The notes below the pieces were generated by a model that was not told the origin of the DNA, did no database searches, and saw only the letters and a program-made list of their open reading frames with translations. From contig NC_088175.1 in NCBI RefSeq assembly GCF_028769735.1, positions 3,782,001 to 3,846,000 of the forward strand: DNA of 64,000 bases, written 5' to 3'. This stretch comes from Zonotrichia leucophrys gambelii. Lineage: Eukaryota; Chordata; Aves; Passeriformes; Passerellidae. Shown here piece after piece: positions 1 to 34,600 of this stretch (position 1 is its first letter; every line of letters starts with the position of its first letter). The position numbers and the translations under genes were made by a program.

Positions 1-851
1 CTCTCGAGTACAAGCAGCTGACAATGGAAATCAAACCCAGAGATTTACTACAGGATAAAATGAAAATGTGTCCAATAGAACACTGGAAAACCTCTTCCTT
101 TTGCTTTAGTAAGAGAAACCAGAGCCCTGGCTCTCCAAATATTGATGGTTGCATCAGCAGGTGTGACAAGACTACTTAAGACTACTGATGCACTTCAACT
201 TAATTGCACATAAGCATCATGTAGGAACCAGACACTGCTTATATGGCCATATGCTTAGTAAAATAGAAAATACATTTTCTTTTACTTGCTTTTTCCCCCC
301 ATAACCAATTTCCCTTGCTTTAAGTGATTGAGAGTGAAAATACATTTGTCTAATCTGGGTCTTGGACCTGGTCCAATATAAGTCATCAGTGGGCAAGGAG
401 AAGAGGGATTTAACACACCTCCACTTGTGATGGTACAGCCACTGCTTAATTTATACCCTTAATTTAGTTGAGGCACTGCTGTTTTTAACAGTTCTTCAAG
501 GGCTAGCCACTGCAGTCTGTTCTTGGGCCACACTCAGCTGTCACTTCAAGAGGAGTTTGGCCCAAGAGCAGGTTGAAAGCCTTGGCTTCCAGGACAGTGG
601 GTGACAGGTCTGACCCTTCCACCACCACTATGCACAGAGCCATCCCCTGTCCCCACAGGTGCCCAGGGCACAGCCTGAGGGGTCCAAGGTCTCTGGGGAG
701 GCTCTTTAGGTCCTGGGAGGGGAGTGAAAGGCTGCATGAGGAGAGGCTGTGGGTCTTCACGGGGCAGAAGTTGTCCATGGTGGCGTTTCGTTGATGCAGA
801 ACCTGGAGTCTCAGAAGCTGGCAGCACTCCAGGGACACATGAGAGGTTCTC
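1..851 (-). other. INF2 3' UTR or downstream flank
   Basis: This follows the candidate stop codon on the minus strand. I see no canonical AATAAA on the minus strand here, only AGTAAA variants (complement at 281-286 and 44-49). The true 3' end may therefore lie left of base 1. No other gene or repeat was recognised. Confidence 0.4.
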
Positions 852-22397
<21,546 letters not shown>

Positions 22398-22412
22398 GGT
22401 GAACAGCTTGCT
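22398..22412 (-). other. INF2: INF2 5' UTR part of the first coding exon
   Basis: Fifteen bases between the acceptor (TTTCTTTCAG on the minus strand) and the ATG. The strong acceptor directly upstream shows that the message must have at least one further upstream, untranslated exon. Confidence 0.85.
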
Positions 22413-22483
22413 CTGAAAGAAAAAGAAAAGGCAAAGTGAGACGTTTGTCTGGACTGACCAAAAATGATCCAGTAGCCCTGCTT

Positions 22484-22530
22484 TTTAATTAGTAAATTAA
22501 TTAGTAATTTAATTAGTGTTTAATCGGTAA
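22484..22530. promoter_or_regulatory. TTAATTAG motif cluster
   Basis: Three TTAATTAG motifs plus a related TTTAATCGG within about 50 bp, spaced 11-15 bases apart, 70-130 bp upstream of the INF2 first coding exon. TAATTA is the core of many homeodomain sites. Function is inference only; a simple AT-rich tandem repeat is the alternative. Confidence 0.35.
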
Positions 22531-23351
22531 TTGGGATGTAAATTACAGCTGGTAATTTACTACAGCAGGTCTGAGCTCTCCAGCATGTAGCACATACACT
22601 GGAACCAGTCTTCTGTTGAAGAAACTCAATATATCCCCACCTTACCCACACACATTACATTCAGGCTCTGAAGACTCTGTGGAGAGACTTTTAGCACATC
22701 CAAGGCAGCAAACACAGCTTTAAAAGTAGCCAATTTGCACCACTCAATTGCCACTGCCTGTTTTCATGCAGTGAAAGGAAAAGGTTGGAAGCAGCATTAT
22801 CAGCTCTGAACTCCTAATGCCCATTAAACCACTTCAAAATCTCACTGTGCTGGAGAGGCTGTGCAGTTTCTAAGCATTTGTAATGGGATGGAGAAATAAT
22901 TTTGAGCATATCCTGCTCATAAGAGCATCTGATTACCCTGTTCCTTTTTCGCTTTTATTTCTTTTGACTGATGTTGAGGTTAATTTTATAACACTCAATC
23001 TCTTCCTGTCTGCTGTAATAGCAAATATATTTGTACACATGGTGTTTATGCCTGATAATGTCAGAACCTGACAGGCTGAGAGTGCAGGTACAGCAGCAGG
23101 AGGCTGGCTACAAAAGCAGCAGAGCACATTTTGGAGATGGGGAGCAATGGCCCATCTCCCTGGAGGACATGGCCTGGCTGGACAGGAGCAGAAAGGAAGG
23201 CCAGGAACTGATCCAGCACACACAAACTGCAAAGCCAAGTGTAACTCTTGGTGCCAGATTTTATGGTTTTAGGCAGGATTATTATTTTTCAGACTGACAG
23301 GGATCAAGTCACACAATGCAGGTCCTTTGCAAGGCTGCATGCAATGGGTTT

Positions 23352-23505
23352 GGCCACTGAGATTAGCTCAGCTGGTCAGAGCACCATGCTAATAATGCCA
23401 AGGATGTGGATTTGATCCCCATGTGGGCCTTTCACTTAAGAGTTGGATTTGATGATCCTTGTGGGTCCCTTCCAACTCAGAATATTCTGTGAATCTGTGA
23501 TTCTG
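23352..23505 (+). mobile_element. tRNA-Ile-derived SINE with CR1-like tail (TguSINE1-like)
   Basis: The head (23352-23428) follows tRNA-Ile: A-box TAGCTCAGCTGGTCAGAGC, anticodon-loop region GCTAATAATGCC, and B-box GATTTGATCCCC. The tail (from about 23440) is CR1-like: AGTTGGATTTGATGATCCTT, then GGTCCCTTCCAACTC and a degenerate TTCTGTGAATCTGTGATTCT end. This head-tail arrangement is that of the passerine TguSINE1 family, mobilised by CR1. It is antisense to INF2 in intron 1. Family name is from memory. Confidence 0.85.
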
Positions 23506-23740
23506 CTTTAAAGCTGAATTACTCTCATAGATGACAGTTTGCCCCACAAAAATTGATGCTACCTTCCCATCCTGCCACACCACCAGTACCTCTGTTCCCC
23601 TGGGCTGCTGAGCCTGCAAAGAGCTCAAAATAACCTGGGGCTGCTTGGTCCCAAAATTCAGCACTTAGGGGACTGAGGGGATTATGAGAGACTCTTGTTT
23701 TCCCTTCCCAGCTCAAGCACAAGGCTTTCTAAAAAACCAA

Positions 23741-24092
23741 ATGGAACCTTTTCTAGAGAAAGGTTCCATCATTTCCGACAAGAAAAAACCTCCACCCAAC
23801 AAAATCCCACAAAAAAACCCCAAAATAACCCAAAAGCAAAAAAGCAGAAGTGGAGAAATTGGGCTAAAAAGCAGGAAAACCAGCTCTGAGGCTGCACTGT
23901 TCCTCTGCAGGCCACATGGACATGAACTTCCAAGATTCTCAGAGAGAGGGCTAAATGGTTTTCCCCCAGCAAATCAGCCCAATTTTCCCCCAGTTTTCTA
24001 GCAGATGATTTGGTGGTCCTCTGAAAAGTAACTACACCAAAATCAAACAGATTACATCAAGAACTAAGAGTTTAGTTCCATGCTAGGTAAAA
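23741..24092 (+). repeat. Unclassified dispersed repeat, copy A
   Basis: About 350 bp nearly identical to 31240-31608, in the same orientation. Shared landmarks are GAAAGGTTCCATCATTTCCGAC (23757 on; C/T at one site), a C/A-rich stretch, AGGCTGCACTGTTCCTCTGC, and AACTAAGAGTTTAGT near the end. The left end is a near-perfect palindrome (23741-23769, ATGGAACCTTT facing AAAGGTTCCAT). No TG...CA ends or target duplication were established. It could be an LTR or other element fragment. Confidence 0.75.
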
Positions 24093-26338
24093 TATAGTGA
24101 CTAGAAAAAATGCTTGAAAAATATAAACTAAGTAATCTCTGGAAGGTTTTGTTTCCAGAAAGCCAACATAAAGGATGGACCCTTTACACTGGTTGGAAAA
24201 AAATTCTCATTTTAAAGCCTGCCCTGTGATTTTTCCTGGGGACTGTGCCATTGAGAAAGGTCCTGGCTCCTTCCCTGCAGCAGAGTTGCATGGCTTCTGT
24301 TTTACCCAGAGTCATTTTGGCAATCTCCCCTTGGCAAATCTACAGCCAAAAGATTTGCTCACTGATTAATGACAGGCATGATATTATAGGCCTAAATATG
24401 CCTCTTGGAAAGATGCAAAGTGTGATGGGGTAGGGCACTTAAAAAATTTCTGACAAAATGTGATGGTGGGACTTTCTGGCAGCTCACAGCATCAAAATCT
24501 GCATTGAGAGGTCAGAGGGGTGGGAGAGTTAGCAGGATTTGGTGACAGAAGATCCATTTAGAGAGCTCTGGAGAAGCCCTCTTGCAGAGTTTTCTTTTGC
24601 TTCAGTGGGAAAGAAGCTGGCCAAGCACCCAGTTGCTCCCTGTTCTGTTAGCTGAAAAAATGATGGTCACGATCCAAAAACATGAAGTGGCAAATATACC
24701 ATCTGAGAACACACTGTACAGCTGAAAAGTGATAAAAAGGACCATAAAAAACCAACCCAACCAATCCCCAAACAAACCTCCTTGCCAAAGCACAGGTTTG
24801 AGTTTCCAAGATTTGTCATCACTCCCTGCAGTCCAGAGCCCTTACTCACTCCTGGTAAAATTCTTTTTGGGATTAGTCAACCCCAGTCCCTCCCCTGTAT
24901 TCAAGTGAAGGAATTTGGGTTAGGCTTGATGCAAAGGACAGGAGAAATCCTTCCTCACTGGAGGGAGAGAAGTAAAAGTTTCACAGTCCTGGGGATGGGG
25001 CAGCACCCTACACCTCTCACCAGCCATGGTGATGGCAAATCTACAGCCATGGGCTGGAGAGCCCACCTGCAGTCAAATCCTCCTCCACTCTGTGCATGGA
25101 GCCCAGACACCTCTCTCCAGTGCTGGGTCAAGCTGCACCTTCAGTGTGGGGCAGTACTGAGAACCATCTGACCTGGGTGCTGGTCAGCCCCTGGGGCTGC
25201 AGAACTGGCTCCACCTGCAAGCTCCTCTTCTCCTGTGTGACTTCATTTATACTCAGCAAATCACTTTTTTCATTTGAACATGAATAAACATTTCTTATCC
25301 GGCCAGAAAACGAAGCAGGCTGACTTTTTGCTCCCAGATGTACGAATGCCTCATTATATTGTATTTGTATTATATTGTATCAAGTCAGAGAAATTACAAC
25401 AGCATTATTGACCTCAGGCTTAGCTGATTCCTGAAAATTAAGCTCCACCAGTGCAACAGGAGGCAGGAAATACCGAGAGAGCATCCTGTTTACCAGCAGA
25501 TTTGCTCTGAATTATCCTTCCCTCCCACCTGCTCCGCACAGATGTGAAGAGATGAGAAACAGAAGCGGGCAGCACCTCTTCAAACAGCCCTGGCTTGTGT
25601 TTTCATGCACTAAAATGAACAAATTGGATTGATTCAATATTCTTCCCCACAGAGAGTGCACCTTTTTTGCAGGAAAGGATGAAGGTAGCTAATGTATCTA
25701 ATTGTAAGAAGGGAATAAAATAAACAGGAGCTGTACTATATAAATGGGAAGGAAATGAATATGGAGGAGATGGCAATACAACTCTGCAGATGGTGTGATA
25801 AATCTGTTTACAAACACAGATAAGAGTGATATATTGTGAATGCAACATCTTCCCATATTTTCCACGAAGGAAAATGTTGCAAAGATTTTCGGATACATCC
25901 TTAAAGGGCTGCTGGTTTTGCCTTTTATCTCTGACCACAGGAGCTTGTTAGCAGGTAAATGATCTCAGCAGAGTGAGACAGACAGGGACTGAAATGGAAC
26001 ACATCTATCTGGCTGCCTCACAGAGGCCATTTAAACTGTGTTGGCCAAGGGAAGGAGAGTGCCCTGACAAAACCAGACAGGACAGCTAATACACCTCACC
26101 TTTTGCCAGCAGAAGGCCACAGGGAGCTTTGCTTTTTGTCTCCCAGGGCAGAGAGGGGGCTGTGATGGTGGAAGCAATGTCCCCCATGTCCCCTGTGTCT
26201 GACCATGCCTGCAGCCCCCATGCTCTGCCTCCCCAGCTCCTGCTCAGCCCTGGGGCTGGGTGCTGCTCCCTTGGGCACAGCCTGAGAGTGTGTCTGTGCC
26301 TGCTGCTGTGGGGACACTCACAGACACAACAAACAGCC

Positions 26339-26480
26339 ACAGAATCCTTTAGCTTAAAGACCTTTCAGATCATCAAGTCCAACCATTAACCCAGCACCAC
26401 CAAGCCCACCACTGAACCATGTCCCCAGGTGCCACAGCTACATGCACTAAATGCAATCCTCTCCTCATCTTCTCACCCTC
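26339..26480 (-). repeat. CR1 LINE 3' fragment (older subfamily)
   Basis: Minus-strand CR1: on the plus strand it reads CACAGAATCCTTTAGC, then GATCATCAAGTCCAACCATT, ACCCAGCACCACCAAGCCCA and CCACTGAACCATGTCCCCAG. This is the 3' region of the CR1 subfamily with the 'AACCATTAACCCAGCAC' signature. It lies in INF2 intron 1. Confidence 0.85.
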
Positions 26481-26504
26481 AGGAGCTGGTTAGCCCTGAT
26501 GGGG

Positions 26505-26825
26505 AGTCACAGAATGTTAAGGGGTTAGAATGGACCCTAAAGATCATCTAGTCCCATCTCCCCTACCATGGGCAGGGAATCTCCTACCAGACCAGGCTGC
26601 TCAAAGCCCCATCCAGCCTGGCCTGGATGCCAGGGCTGTAACATCCACAACCTCCCTGGGCAACCAGTGACAGTGTCTAGCAACCCTCATAGTAAAAAAA
26701 TTCCCCCTCTTTCCATCTGTACCCATTACTCTTTGTCCTGTCACTACAGCTCCTGATGGAGAGTCTCTCCCTGGCTTCCCTCTAGGCCCCTTTCAGATAT
26801 TGGAAGGTTGCTATAAGGTCTAAAG
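26505..26825 (-). repeat. CR1 LINE 3' fragment
   Basis: Minus-strand CR1 of about 320 bp. Plus-strand landmarks are TCACAGAATGTTAAGGGG, AAAGATCATCTAGTCCC, CCATCCAGCCTGGCCTGG, CAACCTCCCTGGGCAACC, and CTTTGTCCTGTCACTAC, i.e. the conserved 3' end and part of the terminal ORF2 region. It sits next to the fragment at 26339-26480 but belongs to a different subfamily, so they are separate insertions. Confidence 0.9.
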
Positions 26826-29800
26826 TAGCATCAATGTAAAAGTACTCTTAATTTTAGGATATTGCTTTGGGAAACATAAAGGTATCCTGAGAGCTTGTGT
26901 TCACAATTCATGGTGCCAACTCCTTGGATCACTGGGTTTGCAAAGTTATAATGTTCCCTGCATCCATCCAACCTGGTCTGTAGAATTTTCTCCTCCTTTC
27001 TTTCTAAATCAGGCGCTTCCCAGATTCAGTTTTCTGTGCCTCTCTGTCCTTCAAGTCCACTCCTAGGGAGATGACATCTGTGGGAGATAAATCAGGGCAC
27101 ATCAATACTCCCTCCATCCTGTGAAGCTGCAGAGAACAGAGCTGCAGAGCACAGCTTTCACTCTAAATTATTACATGCCTCCAGGATGACACGGATCACA
27201 GCAAGGACTGGGGAGGACATGTGAAAAGAGATTTCTCAGGGCAGCTAAGTATAATTGAGTGAAAACAAAAGGGAGAAAAACTGCAGGTCAAAACTATTCT
27301 GATTTTTTTGGGGGAGCAGACCCACTGCCTCTGCAGAAGAACAGGAATTTGGGGCTGCTGTGTGTGAGGGGGAACAGCAGCTCCTCGCTGCCCTTTGAAG
27401 AATTCTGGGAGCATCCCAATCCCACATGCTGCCCTCACAGCCCTCTGCTCCCCTCCACAAGGCTGCCAGGGTGAGGAAAGCTCCTTTGTGCTGCCCTTCC
27501 ATGGCTGTTCCTGGCACTCAGGAGCTGTTCTGCCTGGCTGGCTGCTAATGACAGGTTTCACTTCTGGGCAGCTCCAGTTTTCCCTCTGCTGCTGGAATAC
27601 GCCAAGCCTTTGTATTTTGCAACATGTCAGACTACTCAGTCCCTAAAAAGAAACAACATCCTGGCTTTGTGCTTTCCAAAGTCACTTCTGGAAGTGTGAC
27701 GTGTTTCCTTCACCTCTCGTTTTGCTTTCATTTGTGCTGTTGTTTTCCTATGCAGTGTTGGAAGAGCTCACTCACACAAAGGCCAACAAACCATCCTCCC
27801 ATGCACCAAGATGAGCTGGGGGAAAGCACAGATCTCTGTTTTAGACACCAACCTGCCCCCCTGTTGTGTTCCCATCAGTGTCTGTAGGAGCCAGCAGCAT
27901 TTTCAGTCTCCCAGGGCAGCTGGGATAAGGGCATGGTGGGAAATTCAGGCAAGCAAACCAAAGGCATGGTTTGCACAACAGACCTTGCCCCAGCAAGTGC
28001 TGCTCCATCCTTCTGCTGCCATGGCCAGCAGCCTCAGCAGTCTCTAGATCTACATATTCTCTAGATCACCTGTATCAGAGGCCAGAATGTGTGATTTATG
28101 ATCAAAAAATGAATATGTTTTGGAATGAGTGCCCACTCTTGCTCTTTAGTACTGAGGAAGGTCTCTGGCACAATGTGCTTTGCTTTGGCACAGCCTAAAG
28201 GAGCTCTCACAACACAGCCCAGTCAGCTGTGGCCTCAGCAGTGCTGCAAACCATTATGGGGAATATTCTGAGTTTAGGAAATGAGGGAGCATGGACACAG
28301 ACCCTGCTGCAGCTGTGGGCAGGAACTGTGCCATCCACACTGACTGGGCCTGGCACTGGGCTGGCAATGGCTTCTGCAAATTCCCAGAAAAGAACTTCAG
28401 TGCACAGACAAAGGGTGGCCATACTGGTATAAATTTGTATGTATTTTGCCAGTATAGCTTATTCTTTCACAAATAAAGGAAAAACATGCTGTTCTCATTC
28501 AGTCCCATTCACCACCATCAGGATGCTGTGTGCCAGCACAGCTTTTCTCTCCTGGGCAGCTACAGACTACACTATTGTGTGATGCCTCACAAAATGGCTA
28601 AATGTGTCCATTCAATATGTACTGCTAGCACTGGAGTTACACCAGGTTTAACCAAAGGAAAAAAAACAGCCAATGCCTTCTTCCTCAGTAAATAAACACA
28701 TTTCTCACTGTGCTGCTACAGGACCACAAACAAATCAAGCTCAAAGACATTTATGTCAGGATCTTCAGTGGCCTCTAAACCCTTATTTATGTGAGAGGTT
28801 CCACGAGCTCAGCTTCAAATGGGATGGAAACCACTCTTTGTTACTCTAAGTGTGAAGACATAATAATCACTTCCCTAAATGTGATGAGCCAGGTTTAAGC
28901 CAGACTGGTGCAGCTGTCAGATTTTGTTTCTGTACTTGCCACTGCCACTGTGTGTGTGGGGGGGAAAGTGGCTTATCTGTGTGAGTCAGACAAACCAGCA
29001 TCAGAGGATTTCCAAGGTGGGTACAAACCCTGGGCACCCTCAGGTGCCATCACAGCCCCTGGCAGGCACACAGGTTCCATGCTGGAGGGATGGAGGTGGT
29101 GCCCAGCTCTGGCCCCCAGTTCTGCACCAAATGGGGCCACCAGTGCTGAACCCCAGTCCTTCCCCACTGCTGCCAGAGGGGCATCCTGGCTCCAGCCAGA
29201 AAGGAACAGGACTCAGGTCAGGTCCCATGGAAACTCTGATGGGAACAAGGAGGGTCTGGAGATTCCCCTGCTCCAGGGCCCACACACTCAGGCAGGGGCA
29301 GCAGCTCCATCTGCCAGCCATTTCAGCACCATTCTGCATTTTGGGATGCAATTTATTATTATCATCATTTGGGGTCATGTGAGGAGCAGAAACTGTTACC
29401 CAGCAACATGGACAGTGCAGTGGTAACTTTCTAAGACTCCTGGCTTCTGCTCTGTGGGAAGCTGTCACACAAGCAGATATGACAGCCAAAACCCTTTCAT
29501 AGCCTTTTTTGTTGTTGTTGCTGATGTTTTTAAAAACCTCCCCAGGATGCCAAGAGGACAGAGAAAACTGTCAGAGGGAAGAATTCCTACCTCAGAGCTG
29601 AAGCCAAATTATTTCATTGTCTCTCCCACATGGAAGGATACTTCTCAACCAGTTGTGTGAGCCTCCCTTTCCCCAGCCAGATCCTTTTCTCCTTCTCTCA
29701 TCAAGCAACCTTCAGTCAACACACTGTAAATCCCCAAGGAGTGTCTCTATAATTCACACACTCTAAGAAAGTTCAACAGGATGTCAGTGTCTGATAGTAT

Positions 29801-31239
29801 GCAAACACCACTCCCCAGAAAGGTGCAAGGAAGTGACTTTTCTGCAGCCTCCAGGGAAGGCATTTGCATGTCATTTGTCACCCTCATTTACCCCGTGCTG
29901 GTGGCTGGCTGGTGTCACTTCCCCATGGGCTGGGAAGGTGGGAGCCTTGCCCCCACCCCATGTCTGTGTCCCAGTATGAGAAAGCACTCCTGGCATGGGG
30001 TGACTCAAAGCAGGGAAATGAGCAAGGCAGGGCAATGATCTGGCAAAGGAAAGGAAAAACAATGAGAAGGAAAAAAGAGGATGCAGGGTGGTCAGGGGGT
30101 GGGATGGAGATCCCAGCTGTGGGTGGGGACAGCCCCTTGCATCAGCTGGGCTGGGGTTTCTGCCTTTGTGGCAGCAGAGCTTCAAACAGTGCAAGGCCTC
30201 AGGGGTCTTTGCAATGCTGAAAGAACCAGGACAGCTTAAAATATTGAGGATGTCTCTGACCCTAGGAGAGGGGCCAGACAGCAAGGGCTGGGAGCTCAGG
30301 CAGTGTCCCCTGGACAGGGGCTCAGTGACAAGAATTCTGCTCCCACTGGGCACCACTGAGGTCCTGCTGAGCTTCAGCCCAGCTTTTATGGGCTGAGCAG
30401 GCTCTGAAGACATTAAAAGCTTTTTTTTACAGAAAACATCTCTGTGCCTTTCTGGCTGATATTTAATGTGAAAGCTAGTTTGTGAGCCACAGCTGCAAAA
30501 TGCATCCACTCAGCCCCTTGGGAGGTGTTAACTGAAACCCAGTCATTATTAAATTGTGAATATTTCAACATGGCCCATTTCAGCATGAGCCTCCTGCCTG
30601 GCTCAGGGGTAGCAGTTAGGCTTCAAATATTTATTTCTTACTCTGTGAGGTTCTACCCTGAACTGAATCTCCCAGATCAAAAGTTGGAACCCACATCAAT
30701 AGTCTTCCTGCCTTGGGTGGGAAACTCAAGCCTTGTGTACCTGAGCACGACTCCACCAGTATCAGAAATCCACTGATCTGTCTGCCCCTTGGTCCACATT
30801 CAGCTGGCCTTTAAGAGCCCAAACTGCCCACTTGCTTTCTAACTAAAGCAGTTTCACCATAACAATGCAATGTCCAAGGAAATGACTCTGCACAATTCCC
30901 CATCCTGCCATAGGAAACACTCTGGGGGTGTGCCCATACAATCCAAGACTATTGTTAATTCAGGATGGGTTTTACAGCAGCAAATGAATGTCCCTTTACA
31001 TTTCATGCAGTCCTGAAGGGTAATCCCCAAGGCCTCAAAAGATTAGTCACTAATCTGGTTCTTGGGAGCAGCACCAGCCTCACAGCCGGTTTTAGGGGAA
31101 AAAATAAAATTTAAGAGAAAAAAAATCCTGCAAAGAAAGGATTGTGATGGTGCAGATTCCTGTCCTTGAAAACCATGGAAGCAATGTAAAAGGTTATCAA
31201 TCAGGGCCCATTGGGTTTCATGTGAAGCCTGGATCCGAG

Positions 31240-31608
31240 AAATTACAGAAATGTTTCTCCTTTGAGAAAGGTTTCATCATTTCCGACACAAAAAAAACCC
31301 CGCCCAACAAATCCCCACAAAAAAACCCCACAAAAACCCAAAAGCAAAAAAAGCAGAAGTGGAGGAATTGGGCTGAAAAGCAGGAAAACCAGTTCTGAGG
31401 CTGCACTGTTCCTCTGCAGGCCACATGGAATTGAACTTCCAAGTTTCTCAGAGAGAGGGCTAAATGGTTTTCCCCCAGCAAATCAGCCCAATTTTACCCC
31501 AGTTTTCTAGCAGAGGATTTGGTAATCCTCTGAATAGTAACTACACCAAAATCAAATAGATGACATCAAGAACTAAGAGTTTAGTCCCATGCTAGGTCAA
31601 GTACAGCA
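31240..31608 (+). repeat. Unclassified dispersed repeat, copy B
   Basis: Second copy of the element at 23741-24092, some 7.5 kb away and in the same orientation. Similarity starts near GAGAAAGGTTTCATCATTTC and ends near CATGCTAGGT. Strand is arbitrary, as no coding sense or poly(A) tail was identified. The left-end palindrome seen in copy A is degraded here. Confidence 0.75.
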
Positions 31609-34600
31609 GAGACCCTCTACTTTTTGAGTATCACTCTGCTGCCTCTGAATCACAGAGCAATGCTTGACTGCCCACATGGCCGGTCCACAAAATGCAGGAA
31701 TCCAATTAAACGGCCATAAATACAACCCATTTGCCTTAAGGAATTAGATTATTCCTAATTACAGCAATCAGTGTCTTCTCACTGCTCTATGTTTCTGTGA
31801 CAAATTCATTTCCATGCCAGTGTCTTTTCAAGGAAGCCATGTCAAGGGTTTTGGAAAGGGAACACCCAGCTCATTTTGGGCTGGCAGGGAGACCTGTGCC
31901 AGCCAGAGCCTGCTGCAATGGCTCTTTCTAGGTGATCCTGCCTAAAATGCCTCATATCACTCCCTTCTATATCACTAAACATCAGCACAGGTGTTATTCA
32001 AGAATCCAAGGTGCAATATTCACCTCTGCATCTCTGTGATGGGCTTTGTTGGGTACTCTGGCACCCATGGGGCCAGTGATAACAACTACATGTCTATGGG
32101 AGAAAGTTAGGGAAATAAACTTGCATAATTCAATTTCTCTGTTCATCTGAGAACTGAACTCTGAGTTAGGTAAGCAAAAGGACCAGTGCTGAAATGGCAC
32201 TGAAGGGGAATTAGGCATAGATGAGGGCATACAAATTTAGAGAGAGAGCAAAGTAAAATTTAAGGGAAGAGTCAAATCCTCCCCCTGCCCACAAGGTTTC
32301 TGGCCTCAGCAACATGACCTTGTACACTGGGGACAGCAGGAGATGCCAGAAGAGCTACTGGGATGTAAATGGGGTGAACTAATGATGACCTTCCCAGGTA
32401 TTGGGACAGCACAGTGACAGAAGCCAGTTTGCTCCCTTGTGGGCAGCAGAGACATCTGAGCATCCTCAGGAAGCCACGGGAGCAGGACAGGAACTGCAGA
32501 GCTGATTGCTGCTGCCTCTTACTGAATTTCTCTTCTCTCCTTGAAGACTGACATCCCTCCAGCTCTCTTGTCACAGACCAGCTCTCTGATTGCTTTGTGG
32601 CTGAATGCATTCACTTTAGAGGATGTTAAAAGGAGGGGGAAAACAAAGCCTTCTGAAGTAGTCTATATCTGATGAACACTTCAGATAACAAAAATAAAAG
32701 ATTCTGCTACTGCCAGTAGCATATTTCCGGGAACTTTATATCTAATGGGGTTGATCTGCTTAAAACATCCTTAACATTTGCTCTGCAGTGCTTTTGGTAG
32801 AAAGCTTCTGCAAGAAAGAGGCATGGGGAGGGTGCTTCCTCCTGAGGAGATTAAACCATGTGAGGAGCTTGGAGTTTAATTTGGAAAGGTGTTGACAAAA
32901 AACTCTGCCAAAACCCCAAACTGCACCAGCAGCTCTGCCCAGAGCACAGAGCCATGTACAGGTTTCTAAAGGATGTATGTGCTGCTAAGCACAGGTAAGA
33001 AGCCTAATATTTATTGTTTATTTTTCCTGCACACATCTAGTGCACCTGTGCCAAGGCTGCAGGGGAACTTAGGCTCTGCCAGGATGAAGGGTGCCACTGC
33101 AGCTGGACTCTGCTCCCTGGTACACATGCTGGTGCTGCAGCAGCAAAAAGATGTAATTACAGAAAAAAGACCTTCTGAGCCCTGCCCCAGAGGAGAGAGG
33201 CAGCAGGTCCTGCCCAGGGTTTAGCTGCATCCCTCCAGCACAAGCACAAACCCTGCACAAGGGTGAGGATCTCCAGGCAGGCAGCAGCTCTTCCCTAAAA
33301 CCAGTTTGATGCTGGAGGTCCACAGAGGAAAGGGCTGAGGGCATCACTGAGCCAAAGAGCCACCCAGACCCATATTTACAGACATCCCCTCTGAACAGAG
33401 CTCCCAACATGGTGCAGGAGGGGGAAGTGTTTTTCCAGCTGCTCTCCAAACAGGTTGCAAATGCAATTCCCTTCTCCCAAGATCAGCTTTTCCATTCAGC
33501 TGCTGCTGAATCACAGGGGCTGGTATCTCATCTGCTGAACAGCCCAAATGCAAACATCCTGAGTGTTTTTGTTCAGATAAGGCTGACCACAGCCAGGACT
33601 CCTAATGGCAGGGCTGAAGCAGTATTGCACACATTAGGGACACCAGCCCCAGAGGCTGCCAGGTACTTTCCTGCTCGCTTCTGTCAATGTGAACATTACC
33701 AAGGCTAATGAGAGAACCTGCTCAGCTGCTAATTCAAGAAGTTAAGCATTTGAGCTGTTTAAAACAAATGCTTGAAGAAGGCTGGCTTAGCATGATTTCA
33801 ACATTAATCCACTCCAAAGATGCCTTTAGAGTATTTTCTCTACTGCTGGGTAAAAAAGTTTGAAGAGCCTATTTTGTAACACAGTAATCCAAAATACTAA
33901 TGGGTTTAACCTTTCATTTTGCTACAGTATTCATTCCAGCTGTTTTGAGAGGACCTAAAATTGTCCCCCTAGATACAAACTTTCCAGTTCCAACCCAGTC
34001 TTTGTATTAATGTGAAGAGATTTTAGTATGGTCCAGACAACTGGGGATCATGGGAAAGATCTCATGCTTGGTCAAAATGACCTTACTATACTAGCAGGAT
34101 ATCTGATGATTATAATTTTCACCTTTTTTAGTCTTTCCTTATCACTTTAGATATTGTTTTGTTCTTTGCAAAGAAATCAGTTGTTCAATCACATCCTCAG
34201 GTTTGCATAGTCCAAAGAGCTGCAGTGCTTTATGCCAGCTGAACATGTGGCTGTCATTAATCTTCAAGAGGAAAATCACTATACTTGTCTGATAAGTTAA
34301 TATACAGTGAATATTAGGATATAATTTTTAAGTGATTCATCTCTTCACATATGGCTTGCTTTCTTACACGTGTTATCAGGGGTTTGGGAATTACAGGCTT
34401 GTAAATCAATTTGGCTTTGTGTTAGTCCTTTCCCTTCCTTTTTAGATAAATAGAGGCCTTATTTAAGGCTTGGTAATGTTTGCAGAGGTTCAGTCCATTT
34501 CCAGTAATGGAAACAACAAAACCCAAAATTTATCCCCAGGCTTATAAAAGAAGCTTCAGGACTGGGTAAATATAAAATAACTCATGAATATTGGACAGCT

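Noticed and set aside
23352..23428. Functional tRNA-Ile gene
   Set aside because: Stem bases are degraded and it continues directly into a CR1-like tail, so it is the head of a SINE.
28908..29489. Overlapping frames of 149-172 codons on both strands
   Set aside because: No conserved motif, no splice context, and both strands open alike; chance frames in intron 1.
31218..31510. Open frames shared by the two copies of the unclassified repeat as a coding gene
   Set aside because: Low-complexity Phe/Gly or Lys/Pro composition from C/A-rich DNA; shared openness follows from sequence identity of the copies.
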